From Stictocephala bisonia (Eukaryota; Arthropoda; Insecta; Hemiptera; Membracidae): a stretch of 64,000 nt of DNA. Positions 49,578 to 61,630 of the stretch are shown one piece after another. The DNA lies in the NCBI GenBank assembly GCA_035578905.1, contig JAQJVL010001200.1, positions 1-64,000 of the forward strand. Reading direction: 5' to 3'. The notes under the pieces are model-generated. The model was not told where the DNA came from, did no database searches, and saw only the letters and a list, made by a program, of their open reading frames with translations. Every line of letters begins with the position of its first letter. Position 1 is the stretch's first letter. Both the position numbers and the translations under genes were made by a program.

Positions 49578-50788
49578 TTAACCCGAGCGCTGTCGGTCGT
49601 CACAATTTGTGACGACCGGGCTCTTTCACCAGTGTCGACGTCACAATTTGTGACGATGTGCATACACTGGCTATAATTGTTATATTTACCCAAAGCCTAG
49701 GCACAGGTGTTTATATTTCATATCATTTGAAAGCCTATTGAGCTACCTCACGTTTTGACGTATTTGGAATTCCTGTAGTCTATTTTTAGACGGAGTAGTG
49801 ACGTAATGTTTCCTGAGTTTGTTTACGTCTGGAGTCGTGAGTCAGTCAGCTGCTTGGATCCCGACGCGAGTGTTGTTATTGTTGCAGTTTATTTTTATGT
49901 AGAAAACCATCGTTATATGTAATTATTAGTTTAGTTTTGAATGTATAGTGTATAGTTTTGTGATTTTACTGATAATGGGTGACCCATTCAATTCAAGTGA
50001 CACCAGAGAACTACTACTATCACTATCTGCATGCTTTCAGTATTTTTGTTGCCAAGCAACGGTTTGTTTTGTAAAAATCTATAAAATTATTCACCTAACA
50101 TAGAATAATTTAACTATATATTTTTGTGTTCAGTATAAAATTATGCATAATTTGGCTTTCTTATAATAATTCTGGTAACATTTTATAAACTAAAAAAATA
50201 CCGCCAAATTTGTATTTTATTTTTTTTCATTTATATTTTTATTTTCCATAAACAAATATTTACAAAAAAAAATTGGGTGTGCGTTGGACCACACGGTGGA
50301 AGTTATACTTCTTTGGCCATTCTCATACACCCACTCACGCACACAAACAGACAGGATATATAAATGAAATATAAGACATTTTTCAATATTATTCAATATA
50401 TTTATCTTCAATATATTATACGTGACTTCATTATTATATTATACACCTATATTATCATTATCAGTAATTTCTTCGATTAAATTTCTTCGATTAACAATCG
50501 ATTAATCGATAGTTCTTAAAAATTTGTTCTTACTTTTCAGCGTGACGCGGTTTCTCGACCAACATCCCATCCCAAAGTGTCTAACGGGCGCAAAGAAGTA
50601 TAACTTCAAAAATTTTTTATTTTTGCTTAACTTATAGCTTCATTCTACAAGTGTTCTCAAAGAAAATTATATGAGTCCCATTACCATAGTGCAATTAACT
50701 ACTGTTTGGATTTTTTTAAAAACCCCTTACAAAAAAGCTGAAATAGGCCTGGCATTACAGAAAATACTGCAGACAGTGCTAGGGTTAA
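49578..50788. mobile_element. TTAA-bounded MITE with GTCACAATTTGTGAC palindromes
   Basis: TTAA at 49578-49581 and 50785-50788. Ends TTAACCCGAGCGCTGTC and, inverted, TTAACCCTAGCACTGTC. A perfect 25-bp palindrome lies at 49594-49618 (arms CGGTCGTCACAA around T), and its core GTCACAATTTGTGAC recurs at 49640-49654. No transposase. It sits between LINE D and the right end of the hAT-type element. Confidence 0.85.
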
Positions 50789-50925
50789 GTAATTAATATT
50801 AAGGGTTTAAATAATTTTTTTAATAAGCTTTTTAGGAAAGTAATTTTAAGCTAACCTGGGGGCGGAAAAATCGTTGGGCCTTGGGGCTTCAAAATGCTAA
50901 ATTCGCCCTGACTATCTAGCAGACT

Positions 50926-51810
50926 TTAACCCTTTTCGGACTCGTTAAAACCCGAACTCCTGTATTCTAAATGTTATACGCCACCTACGGTGGCTGCCGC
51001 CATTTTCCTTGCCAAGTATCGGCTGTTTCACCGCGCCTCTGTCACTCAGATACAGTATGCCAGTTGAGGTGGCTTTGACTGATATGCTCGAACGCACTGT
51101 ACGCCACCTCATGTGGCTTTCGTTTTTAGTTCTACTTCTAATTCATTAGAATCGCTAGTGTTCCTTGGTTAGTGCTGCGCTCTTTAGACAATATATTTAA
51201 CTACATAATAAAATATTCACCAGCCGTATAGTTCTATCCATTTTTACTATACAAATGTCATTGTAGATGAAGTACACGTCTGCAGTTCTCCCAAAATGGC
51301 GCGTTTTGCTAGTTCACTGTGTTGAGTGATGTGAATATTACTAATACTGTATTTAATAAAGTTACTTTCGTATGTTTAGTGCAGTTGTAGTTATTAATAA
51401 TGTAAATAGTTGTTGTTTTGTTTTAACAATTCCTCATACCCTTCTTAGTAACTGCCCAAATAATGCCATTTTCAATCATTATTTTCTATTTATATATTTT
51501 AAATTATGGTATTCAATTTGTTTTAATATAACAATTAAATTATCATTAAACAAGACCACAATAATTAAAATTAAATTATTAATAGAGTAAAGAATTACTG
51601 TACGATAACAATCAACAGCAAATTGTAACAATGAATGCAATACCCAGCTGAGACAACGTCGGCTACGGAAAAGACCTGACGCGCAATTCGTCTCGAGCCA
51701 TCTGAGGTAACGTAGTAGACCTGAGCGACAGTGACGCGGGAAAATTACTAGATCTCAACTGCAAAATGGCGAAAACCACCTGAGATGGCTTACAGACCAC
51801 AAAGGGTTAA
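50926..51810. mobile_element. TTAA-bounded MITE with GCCACCT palindromes
   Basis: TTAA at 50926-50929 and 51807-51810. Ends TTAACCCTTTTCGGACTC and, inverted, TTAACCCTTTGTGGTCTG. Palindromes GCCACCTACGGTGGC (50980-50994) and GCCACCTCATGTGGC (51103-51117), with half-sites AGGTGGC near 51068 and CCACCTGAGATGGC near 51776. CGCCATTTT follows the motif near both ends. No coding sequence. Confidence 0.78.
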
Positions 51811-52915
51811 CCCTTTGCACTCCGACGTCCGATATTTCGGACAATTGAGTTTATGCCAAAAATTCCGACGTCCGAAATTTCGGACGATCACTAGGCCTAA
51901 ATGTGCCAAAAACTCCGACGTCCGATTGATCGGACGTTCAAAATGTATTTTTTGCTGGCTTTCTATACTTTCCAAATGCGCTCAAATTACGATATAATAA
52001 TCTTCGATAGTTATAGTTTAGCGTAGTAGTACTTTATAGTGTACTCTATGGAATATTTTTCAGCAGTCGTTTTTTCCAGCTGTTTTGGCGCGTGCGAACG
52101 ACTGGGACCGACACAGTCGCATGGTTTTGCGCGGGAACCGTCAGACACACATGCTAATAAATCAATACTTCCTAGTCTATTTGTAAATACTGTATGTATA
52201 TCTTTATTCATCTGTGTGTTTTCAAGTTTCTATAACATTTCATTTTATCAGCTGTTTGACAATTTTTATTATTTTACGATTTTTGACCTTGTGGCTTTAG
52301 CAACAAACATTTTATAATTAAATATATATATATTTTAGAATTTTTCATTGTTACTGATACATTATACATCATTTGAAGTTATAAAATAAATGAGACTAGT
52401 GCTGCAGAATCAAAGTTGATCAGAGAACATAATACACTGTATATATGCAAAATTTAGAATTTGTCAAGATTTCAACAAATGCTTACCAAGGACTTATTTA
52501 TGAAGTTAAGTGCATGAAATTTTGCATACAATTTTGTAATTATACAAGGAACATAATTATAACAATGATTTATAATAGGTCAATGCAATTTTTTATAGTT
52601 ATAAGGGTTCAAAGTTAACTTTTTAAAAAACATTTAGGTAGGCCTATACATTTTTAATAAAATAAAAAAAATATATAAATTATTTTAATTTTTTAATTTT
52701 ATTTTTTTTTTTTTTTTACATGCAGAATATTATAAAAGAAACAACAAAACGTAAATCATAATTCTAAGTTATAAAATAACTAAATTATGAATTTTTTTAT
52801 AAAAACCCTTACAATATTGGCAAAATAGGCTTGGAGTTTTTCGCTAGTACTTTACCAACATGGACTGGAGTCTTTGGCACCGACAAAAATTTTTGTCCAG
52901 AGTGCAAAGGGTTAA
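51807..52915. mobile_element. TTAA-bounded MITE with CGTCCGA palindromes
   Basis: Shares its left TTAA (51807-51810) with the previous element; right TTAA at 52912-52915. Ends TTAACCCTTTGCACTCCGA and, inverted, TTAACCCTTTGCACTCTGG. Three palindromes are spaced ~40-50 bp apart: 51827-51842 (GTCCGATATTTCGGAC), 51869-51886 (CGTCCGAAATTTCGGACG) and 51919-51936 (CGTCCGATTGATCGGACG). No transposase. Confidence 0.88.
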
Positions 52916-53510
52916 GACACATCTACCATTTAGAATGTATTCCAATTTCCCTGACATTCACATGTAATGTAATTTATTATAATATCCTCCTCATTCAAAG
53001 GGACTTATTGAATAAATCGTTAAAAATTATTCCTATGCTGGACTACGTACGCTGTAACTCAGTATAACAAGTATGTTGGGAAAATACATCCGATTAGAGC
53101 TACTAAACTACCTAGCAGATTATTATACAATGTATACTCACATCTGAGGATCCCATTTCTAAATTAAAATCAATTATCACTATTAAATTATTGAATTTAA
53201 AAAGCCTAAATGAGAGACGCTAATGAGAGACGATTAAGACTAGACGCCCAACGCTGTTCTTATCCAAATCAAAATGGCGGGATCTTCTTCGTCTCGATTT
53301 GCGTTATAACGAGAATAAAGAAGAAAGAATGGCGTTTAGCTGAGTACTAAAATACAGGGGCATAAAAGATCCATAGTGAAAGAAAACTTGTTTCAAGATT
53401 TTAACTTTTATACTGTCTAAATGTTTACTTCCTAATATGTGTGACTGAACATTTTTTGAAATCCTACAAAGTAGTAATTCTAGATTAAAAACGAATTTTA
53501 TTGCGTATGT
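52916..53510. other. no recognised gene
   Basis: Short frames only. GAGAGACG is duplicated at 53212-53230. It ends where CR1 copy B begins inside its endonuclease. Confidence 0.35.
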
Positions 53511-56086
53511 AACATCCTACTGCAGATCTCTGTGGAGGAGGGGTGGTGCTGGCATATGGGCCAAACCCAGTTTAAAATGCGAACCACTAGACTATCATGA
53601 GTTTAGTATGGAGTGGGTCTGTGAAATTGCAGCAGTTTCCATTAAAATTGATGAGGGAAATAAAGTATTATTGATAGCAGTGTACAGACCACCTTCTTTA
53701 TTTCATGAGGCATTCTTTGAACTCATCTCCGACTGTCTAAATAAATATGCGAGTCGTCATGATCCAATAATTATGATGGGCAATTTTAATATTGACCTTT
53801 CCCGTTATACTTTTGCTTCACAAAAACTCATTGTCATAATGTCCTCATTCGGTCTGCTCAATATCATTGAGACCCATACAAGGGAAGCCTCAGGATCACG
53901 AACACTTATAGACCATGTATATACTAATAGAAACGACACTGAGTGGTCAGTAATCAAATCTGGTCTATCTGATCACTATGCTCAGACAGCCAAACTGAAT
54001 TTTGAAAATACCCAATCAATCCTAAAGCTACACTTCTAAGTATGTTAGGTCTCACTCGAATGCAAATATCCAAATATTCAACAGTCTAATTTCGAAAGAG
54101 AATTGGGATGAAATGTATGCTGCTGCTAAACTTGACACAAAATTTGATCTATTTTATCTATAAATACTGTTTTAACTTGGCATTTCCAGATATTCGAAAA
54201 AAGGTTAAAAAGTCAAGGCAGCAGAAAATCAATCTACGTGCTGAGATATTAACACTTGAAGAACAGCTTTTAAATCCGTATAATAAAACTAAACATCTCG
54301 AAGCGACTCATCACCTACGCCAACAGTACCGGTACAATAGACTCAAAATTCAATATAGACGTAACATCCAAGAGGCAAAATCTAAAGAAGCTCTCCGTTA
54401 TATTGAAGAGTCTGATAACAGATCAAAAACTGCCTGGCACTTAACAAATAAGAAAAGACAACCTACTAACAAATGTGTACAAAACATGATGCTCTATAAA
54501 CAGACAATGGTGTGAAAATCACTAAACCAAAAGAGATCTGTGATCTACTCAGTGACTTCTATTCAAATACAGGCAGTCGAATAAAATCACCTAAGAATGC
54601 CACTGGAAACAAAAAAAACACAGTTAATGTGTTAAAACTCCCTTTTTCTTCGCCCAACAACTGAAGCAGAAATAAACAGTGTCATTAAAAGTTTAAGAAA
54701 CAAAAAGTCTGCCGGAACTGATGAATTATCTCCCTTTCTAATAAAAAAGTATCATCACACCTGTTAATACCTTTGTGCCAGCTTATAAATTTGTCATTTA
54801 TAAATGGGATATTCCCTTCGAATTTAAAGGTTTCAAAGATAAGACCAGTCTATAAGAAAGGTAATTCAAGAAGCTGCAATAGTTATAGGCGTATATCTCT
54901 GGTATCCACTTTTTCGAAAATATTTGAGGAAGTCATGCTGATTAGGTTAAGGGACTTTTTGGAGCAAAATGAAATACTTTATGAGAACCAGCATGGATTT
55001 GTAGAAAGAATAAGACCACAACAACAGCCATGTTTAACCTCGTCAATGATGTAGTAAAACAGCTAGACACTAAGAACCATTCAGCTGGGCTTTTTTTCAA
55101 TTTAAGTAAAGCCTTTGACTTGGTCGACCATGGCTTATTATTGGAAAGGATTAGTGATATGGGGGTGCGTGGAGTGGCTTTGGATTGGATTGCTTCATAC
55201 CTTCGTGGTAGAAGGCAATATGTGGTGATTAAGGCAGTGGATGATGCTGGGCAAGTGCGTTTCTACACCTCTGAAGAGGCTACCATCTTAAGGGGAGTGC
55301 CTCAGGGCTAAGTTCTGGACCCTACTCTATTTCTTCTTTTTATTAACAACCTATCCTCATGCACTTCGGATTCCATACTGTCACTATTTGCGGACGATAC
55401 CTCCCTTTCTATATCTAGCTCTAATTTTGAAGATTTGGAACAAGTTGCCTTTATGGAGGCCAATAAGCTTATTCAGTGGTTTGATGACAGCCTACTTGCT
55501 ATCAATTCCGACAAAACCCAATTAATAAAATTTTCCCTGTCGAAGAGATCTGATCTCGAGTTTCCCCTTCTCTTGGATGAAACCACGATTTTCCCAACTG
55601 ACAGTGTAAAGTTCTTGGGACTGATGTTGGATGAGAAACTCAGTTTTCGCACCCATATTGAGCATGTCTCTAGAAGGCTCAGCTCGGGTATTTGTTCTGC
55701 GAAGCCTAAAAAACGTTGTAAACTGCGAGGTTCTATTAGCAGCGTATTATGGACTCATATACCCCCACTTATCGTACGCTGTCCCTATCTGGGGTCACGA
55801 AAATAAACACACCTTGGCTTTGTTTAGACTTCAAAAATGGGCTGTGAGAACTGTTTTTTTCTCTTAATAAACGGCAATCCTGTAAAAACGCTTTTCGTGA
55901 GTCACAAATACTGGCCCTACCATCTATTTACATACTTGAAAGATTAACATTTGCCAGACAAAACTTTTCCAAATTTAACTTCTCAGTACAAACACTATTC
56001 TTAACGTAATCTCAACAAATTATCTATCTCTAAACATTCAACATCTTTTTACAAAAACCACTTGTGTTACAATGGCATTAATTTGT
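53511..56086 (+). pseudogene. CR1-type LINE copy B, endonuclease and RT (broken)
   Basis: Starts inside the endonuclease (5'-truncated): RRGGAGIWAKPSLKC, VLLIAVYRPPSLFHEAF, IIMMGNFNIDLSRY, HTREASGSRTLIDHVYTNR and LSDHYAQTA. RT: FPSNLKVSKIRPVYKKGNSR, YRRISLVSTFSKIFEE, FFNLSKAFDLVDHGLL (the usual first catalytic Asp position reads Asn), LRGVPQG followed by a stop, LFADDTSLSISS (DD intact), VKFLGLMLDEKLSFRTH and YYGLIYPHLSYAVPIWG. It has several frameshifts. The C-terminal coding end is cut at 56087 by a piggyBac and resumes at 58147. Confidence 0.88.
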
Positions 56087-56573
56087 TTAACTCTTTGCAG
56101 CACAGTGATGCATAAAATGCATCACGTGTTCATGTCACTTGCTGCACAGTGATGCATTATTTGCATTGGCTCTTTTTTATTTTTCTAATTTTTTTGTTTC
56201 AACGTGCTGTTCCTACAATGTTTTGTATGTATTACTCTGACCATCCCCTAGATGGCAGAAGCATCCATGCAAACATTTCCCGCCTTTTTCAGTCGGTATC
56301 CTCTGTTGTTCTTTGTGGTGTCAGGCAATTCCATTTCTGTCCAAATGTAACGTCATTTCTTCGGTAAGTGAGCCTTTTATGACTAATGAATAGTAAATCG
56401 TAATGATTTATGAATTTCTTTATGGAAATATCTATTGGTTTTAATATTTAGATTATAATAATTTGTAAAAAATGGGTTTTACCAAACATCAAAAAATGCA
56501 TCACTGTGCACTCCATGTCCGAACGTAACATACTGGGACAAAACTTAGTTTAGGTTTTTCTTCCAATTGCTGT

Positions 56574-56575
<2 letters not shown>

Positions 56576-56625
<50 letters not shown>
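56576..56625 (+). repeat. poly(T) run of 50
   Basis: Fifty consecutive T inside the piggyBac-like element. It may be the inverted A-tail of a lost retroposed piece, or simple slippage. Confidence 0.9.
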
Positions 56626-56627
<2 letters not shown>

Positions 56628-56837
56628 CTGACCAGAATATTATAAATCACGCTTGGGAAAATATTTTAATTCGTCGTAAATATAGAACAGTGATATGAGA
56701 TATGAAATACCACTTTTCAAGGAAGGCGCTGTCAATACCAAACATTTGAGTTGTTTACAGCGCTTTTTTGCAGGTAGCCTGTAGCCTAAACCAGACCAGA
56801 CAGAATCAATTTACCATCATTCAAAATCATTGCTTTG

Positions 56838-57491
56838 ATGGAAAGAGGAGAACACCAGTGGTTCACAAGTGAAGGAGGTGTCGCCGTAATCAAATGGTTG
56901 GACAATAAGGCAGTCTATGTACTGTAAAAATTTCACAATCTTAAAGAAACTGTGAAAGCTCAACGGAGGCAAAAAAGTGGGGATAAAATTACAATTTCAT
57001 GTCCTGCGGCTATTTTAAATTACAACCAAAACATGAACTGCGTAGATAAGTTTGATCAAATGAAGGCCTGTTATGAAATTTATAGAAAAAGTAAGAAGTG
57101 GTGGCATCAAATCTTTTATTACTTGATTGATGCAGCTATTGTTAACACTTATGTTCTTCATATGTGTTTACCTGTGGCACGTCTAGACCTGAAAACCTTC
57201 CGTAGGAATGTAGTAGCTGGGCTTTGTCATGGAGATTCTCTGCCTGATGAACAGAATATAATTGAACAGCCTGTCAGGTGTAAGAAGAGAGTGGCAATTG
57301 AACAGAGGCTGTCTGGATCTACTCATCAACCCGAAAGAAGTACAAGAAGAAGATGTATCCTTTGCAGCACAAAGATAAAATGTGTTCAAACATTTTGGAT
57401 TTGCTCAAGCTGTCAAGTACCTTTGTACCTTGGAAAAAAAGGACTGCTTCCAGCGCTACCATTCAAAGAATTAGATACGTTTCACATCTGA
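56838..57491 (+). pseudogene. piggyBac transposase, C-terminal half
   Basis: The frame starts at ATG 56838 (MERGEHQWFTSEGGVAVIKW) and continues through LDNKAVYVL, an in-frame TAA at about 56925, then ISCPAAILNYNQNMNCVDKF and DQMKACYEIYRKSKKWWHQI. The VD of NCVDKFDQM corresponds to the third catalytic Asp of the family. A cysteine-rich end follows (RRRCILCSTKIK, TFWICSSCQVPLYL), a zinc-binding DNA-recognition domain. The first two catalytic aspartates and the whole N-terminus are absent, so this is an internally deleted copy that could move only with help in trans. Confidence 0.88.
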
Positions 57492-57719
57492 ATGAATAAC
57501 TAAGAAAAATAAACTTATTTCAGCCGAAGAGTCTTTTATATACCTATGTTTTAGTGTATAATAACTTAAATTAGGCTAAAACTAGATTTATCATTTTTAT
57601 TTATAAAGTGTAGTTTCCTTGAAAAGTGGTCATGTAAGCATAGTGATGCAATAAATGCACCACCTTAAGTTCTTGGATTGCACAGTGATGTAAATAATGC
57701 ATCGCCCCATTAAAATATT

Positions 57720-58003
57720 GGTCGGTAGCGTAGTTGGTTCAATCCCGGCTTCATGTGCTAAAGGTTCTCAGTTCGATCCCAATCAGAGTCATAATACATT
57801 TTGAGAAGGATCAGCTGATAACCACCGGCTGTTCATTTGTCATTGGGCTATTAATTAATGACACTTTCTAAGGAATTAGTTTGTAACAATGACTACATGC
57901 GCTCATCTACACTCATCATACTCATTCGAAATCCATATTCGCCCATATCTTGACGATCGGCGTCTTATGAATAAATAAAAATAAAAATAAATAAATAAAA
58001 AAA
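57720..58003 (+). mobile_element. tRNA-derived SINE, copy 2
   Basis: Head with A box TAGCGTAGTTGG (57726-57737) and B box GTTCGATCCC (57771-57780), an unrelated body (CATTGGGCTATTAATTAATG, CGCCCATATCTTGACGATCG) and a TAAAAATAAA-type tail to 58003. The body matches copy 1 at 39984-40264 closely. It lies inside the piggyBac-like element. Internal pol III promoter boxes imply transcription by RNA polymerase III when active. Confidence 0.88.
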
Positions 58004-58146
58004 CTACTTAGTGTAAAAACAAAATATTGCTATATTCATCATATTTAGGCCTTGATTAAAAGAAATAAATGGATTTTTCCCGATTTTGAAAGGATGACAA
58101 GTTCCGTGCAGCTAGCGTCATGACCCCCCGTGCAGCAAAGAGTTAA

Positions 58147-58390
58147 CCATCTTCCACTATCACTCAGGCTGGAATCAAGCCTAACTAAGTTTAGAAAAAA
58201 AATTAAAAATCACTTAGTAAATCTTGCTTGTTACAGCGTCCGAGAATTTCTAACGGGAAATGTGTAACTAGTTAAATGTGATGTGTTTTGATTTGTTGGA
58301 AATCATGAATGATTTTCTTATTTACATGTATTCAATTCTTATTTTCCATATGTAAGAGTTGATTTTGTACACTTTTTTGATAGACATAAG
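58147..58390 (+). pseudogene. CR1 copy B, C-terminal end and part of 3' UTR
   Basis: Resumes after the piggyBac with HLPLSLRLESSLTKFRKK and ACYSVREFLTGN, then a stop and 3' UTR to about 58390. There the tail of the oppositely oriented copy C begins. No tail of copy B's own is visible. Confidence 0.8.
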
Positions 58391-60875
58391 ATAAGTCAAT
58401 AATAAGTATAAGTCAATAAGTCATTTATTCAGTTAAAGTGACAATACAATTGCATTAACCAAGTCAACAGTGAAATGCTGTGTTACAAAATTAAAAAAGA
58501 ACTATCTGGTTACATAATAAGATGCTATTTATATTTCTTAACTAGCTAAATAACTAAAAAAATCGAACGTGCACAACATGTGCTGAGTTATATTCATATG
58601 AATAACTCCTATGAACCACCAGCAAGAAATTCATGAACGCTGTAGTAAGATCTATCCACGAGAATGGCTCTAAACTTTCTTTTGAATTTTGAAAGGTTTG
58701 ACTCCAACTTGAGCTCGACAGGTAATTTATTAAAAAATTTGATGTCGATATAAAAAAGGTGATTTTTGAAAAAAGACGTGTGATGCTGAGGAATTTTTAA
58801 GTCGGTACAGTTTCGGAGAAAGTGATTATGAACAGATGGACTTTGACTTGAATATAATGAAAGGTCTCCTTGACAAATATCAAACAAGATAATATGTAAA
58901 TTGAGGGAAATGTCAACAGGTTACTGATACGGAATATTTCCCTACACGACCTTCGTCTTCGGAGACCAAAAATTGCTCTCACAGCCCGTTTCTGGAGCCG
59001 GAAAAGGAACAAGGTCCTTGAGTTTTCAGCTCCCCATATAGATACAGCATAGTTTAAATGAGGATAAACTACACCATAGTAAGCGGAAAGCAATACCTCC
59101 ACGCTGGCAAACCTAGAAAGGCGGTGCAAAATAAAAATACCTGAGCTAATCCGTCTACATACGATTTCAAAGTGAGAATGAAAATTAAGTGTGTTATCCA
59201 GATGGAGACCCAAGAATTTTACTGACTGAGAAGTTTCTATTTCATTTACACCCAACAAAATATTTATACCAATGTTATTTTGTGCTCTGTTTGAATTTAT
59301 GTGGAAATCAAGAATTTTAGTTTTGTCTGCATTAAGTGTGAGCAAGTTTTCGTCAAACCATTGGAGCAAATTATTAGCCTCAATGAAGCCACGCATTTCA
59401 AGATCTTCCGTACTGGAGCCAGATACAGACAATGACGTGTCGTCCGCAAAGAGACATAACTCGCCTGATGTAATACTGCTTGGCAAATCGTTAAAGAATA
59501 ACAGAAACAGTACGGGACCGAGGACGGATCCTTGTGGCACTCCACTAGCAATGCTCTTTTCATTAGAACGATGAGCTGTTATACAACCATGTTCATCCGT
59601 AGCTGTTATTTCAACAAACTGCCTACGATTTGTCAGGTAAGAAATGAACCAATATTGGGCCAAACCTCTTATTCCGTATAGTGATAATTTCTTCAGCAAC
59701 AAATCATGGTTTACGTTATCGAACGCCCTGCTCAGATCGAAGAATACCCCCAAGCTAAACAGTCTTGAATCAAGAGATTTAGTAATGTTAGAAATAAGAG
59801 TAAACATGGCATGTACTGTTGTTTTATATTTTACAAAACCAAACTGATTTTTGAAAAGAATGTTATTATTTTCCAGGAAATCACAGAGCCTTGTCAATAT
59901 TACTTTTTCAAACACTTTCGATACCGTTGATAGAATGGAAATTGGTCTAAAATTAGGACATGAATTATCACTTTTATTCTTTTTTATTGGTTTAATAATT
60001 GCAAGTTTTAGGGCTGTAGGAAACTTTCCCTGCTGAAAAGGTGAATTTAACAGGTGGCTGAGAGGCATGGTCAGCAAGTCAACAGTTTCTTTATGAATTA
60101 TAGAGGATATACCATCTGATGCTGCCGACCTCTTGTTCGTCAGCCCTTTTACAGTAAGTTCTACTTCTTTTTCCGTCACTGGGCGAGAAAAGAACGAGTT
60201 TACAACGTTGCTATCTATCAGCACAGTTTTTGGCCTCGACCCAGTATCTTTCATCTCACCCACTTTCACAAAATAATCATTGAGAGTTTTTGCCATTAAT
60301 ATTGGTTTATCAACTACTTCACCATCGTCCTTTACTACTTCAGTCACATTATGTGTTTGCGATTGTCCTGATTTGTTATCATTAATCACTTGCCATATTG
60401 TCCTGGTTCTATTTTCAGATGTAGTAATTTTGCGTAAAATATTCTGTGATTTGCTATCTCTTATGAGGTTTCTGTAGGTATTTTTTACCCTCAAGTAATA
60501 TTGCCTCATGAAGTGCATAGAATCAAGATCTCTTGTGCTAATATACAATTCTTGTACTTGTTGCCTAAGGTTGTATATCTCAGTGCTCAGTTTAATTTTA
60601 TTTGTTATTTTGTTTGTTTGTTTTAGTTTAATATTTTTTTCAGGAAAAGATGTTTAAAAAATGTATCTTATACTGTTTTGGAAAATAGCATATTTGTCCT
60701 CAATATCTTGAGCTGAATACAATTCATTCCAGTTCTCACGGCTAAACACATGCTTGTTACTGGCTGATATAGGTCGTGTGACCCTGAATTTGGCCGTATT
60801 GTCAGTATTAGCTTGATGTTTTATTACTGCTGTCTGAGCATAATCTATATTTATAAAATAGGATGTTTGTATATA

Positions 60876-60880
<5 letters not shown>

Positions 60881-60938
<58 letters not shown>
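60881..60938 (+). repeat. TA microsatellite
   Basis: About 29 TA units inside the outer Helitron, just before the inner unit. Long Ile/Tyr-only open frames here are artefacts of the repeat. Confidence 0.95.
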
Positions 60939-60941
<3 letters not shown>

Positions 60942-61543
60942 ATATTTATAAAAGAGGATGTTTGTATATATGTATATATATATATATATATATATTTGAA
61001 GTTTATGCGCTGCCAAACCATCCAACCGATCGCCATGAAACTTATGGATGTTGTCCTGTATACTCCCGAGAGGGTTTCTGTAAAGTTTGATGCAGATCCG
61101 TCCACAGGGTCCCGCCCCACAGGCTCCTAAAGATCCCATGTTATTCAAATGGAGAATCTGAATTGTTTACAAAAAAACATATGTTTGTGTGGTTTAATGT
61201 AGTTTCACATGCCATAAGCAGATTGAAGTTCTCACAACAACAGTACTGTACATGTTTTGATTTATTGCAGTTCTACATTTCACCTTGAGAGTGTAGTACA
61301 CACTGCTTTTACTTATCGGGTGATCTGTATTTGGTGTTAACCTTTTTTCCTCGGTAATTAAAACATGTGGTGAAACGTGAAAATAAAAATTAATAATTAT
61401 TTGTTTTGCAGTTTACTTTTTATGACATGCCTCCTAAAAAAATCTAATATTGGTAGAAGAAGCAAAAATGCTCGAATTCTTTCACCTATTAGGTTCTAAA
61501 TCAAACTCAATATTATGACCGGCGAAGCGGGCGGGTACAGCTA

Positions 61544-61544
<1 letters not shown>
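60939..61544 (+). mobile_element. Helitron unit 1, inside the TA tract of the outer unit
   Basis: Starts TCTATATTTATAAAAGAGGA after an A and ends CGGGTACAGCTAG before a T at 61545. The TA tract continues on both sides, so it inserted into the tract. 606 bp. Confidence 0.8.

Positions 61545-61626
<82 letters not shown>
61545..61626 (+). repeat. TA microsatellite
   Basis: About 41 TA units between Helitron unit 1 and the body of the outer unit. Confidence 0.95.

Positions 61627-61630
<4 letters not shown>

Larger units (their letters stand above)
41922..50910. mobile_element. hAT-type element (about 1.8 kb own sequence) with nested insertions
   Basis: Left end CAGGGCCGGATTTCCCAATA; right end (inverted) CAGGGCGAATTTAGCATTTT. 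Flanks TCTATCTA (41914-41921) and ACTATCTA (50911-50918) agree at 7 of 8 bases, as expected of a hAT duplication. Removing the three TTAA elements and the LINE inside leaves about 1.8 kb with no transposase. Bases 42290-42550 are unusually GC-rich with repeated GCCTCGCCAGG/GGCCT phrases. The pairing of these two ends rests on short similarity and the duplication. Confidence 0.55.
56087..58146 (+). mobile_element. piggyBac-like element (partial transposase)
   Basis: TTAA at 56087-56090 and 58143-58146. Ends TTAACTCTTTGCAGCAC and, inverted, TTAACTCTTTGCTGCAC. The left end has a perfect palindrome with arms GTGATGCAT and ATGCATCAC around AAA (56105-56125), and AGTGATGCATTATTTGCATT soon after. 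The right half has related copies near 57651 and 57685. Removing the element and one TTAA rejoins CR1 copy B as LFNHLPLSLRLESSLTKF. It carries a transposase C-terminal half, a SINE and a 50-base T run. Confidence 0.93.

Noticed and set aside
57720..57790. tRNA gene
   Set aside because: A and B boxes are present, but the sequence does not fold as a complete tRNA, continues into a SINE body with a TAAA-type tail, and has a second copy at 39984-40264.
60813..61148. Several long open frames rich in Ile-Tyr on both strands
   Set aside because: They are translations of the TA microsatellite inside the Helitron cluster, with short flanks. One overlaps genuine LINE ORF2 sequence only at its end.
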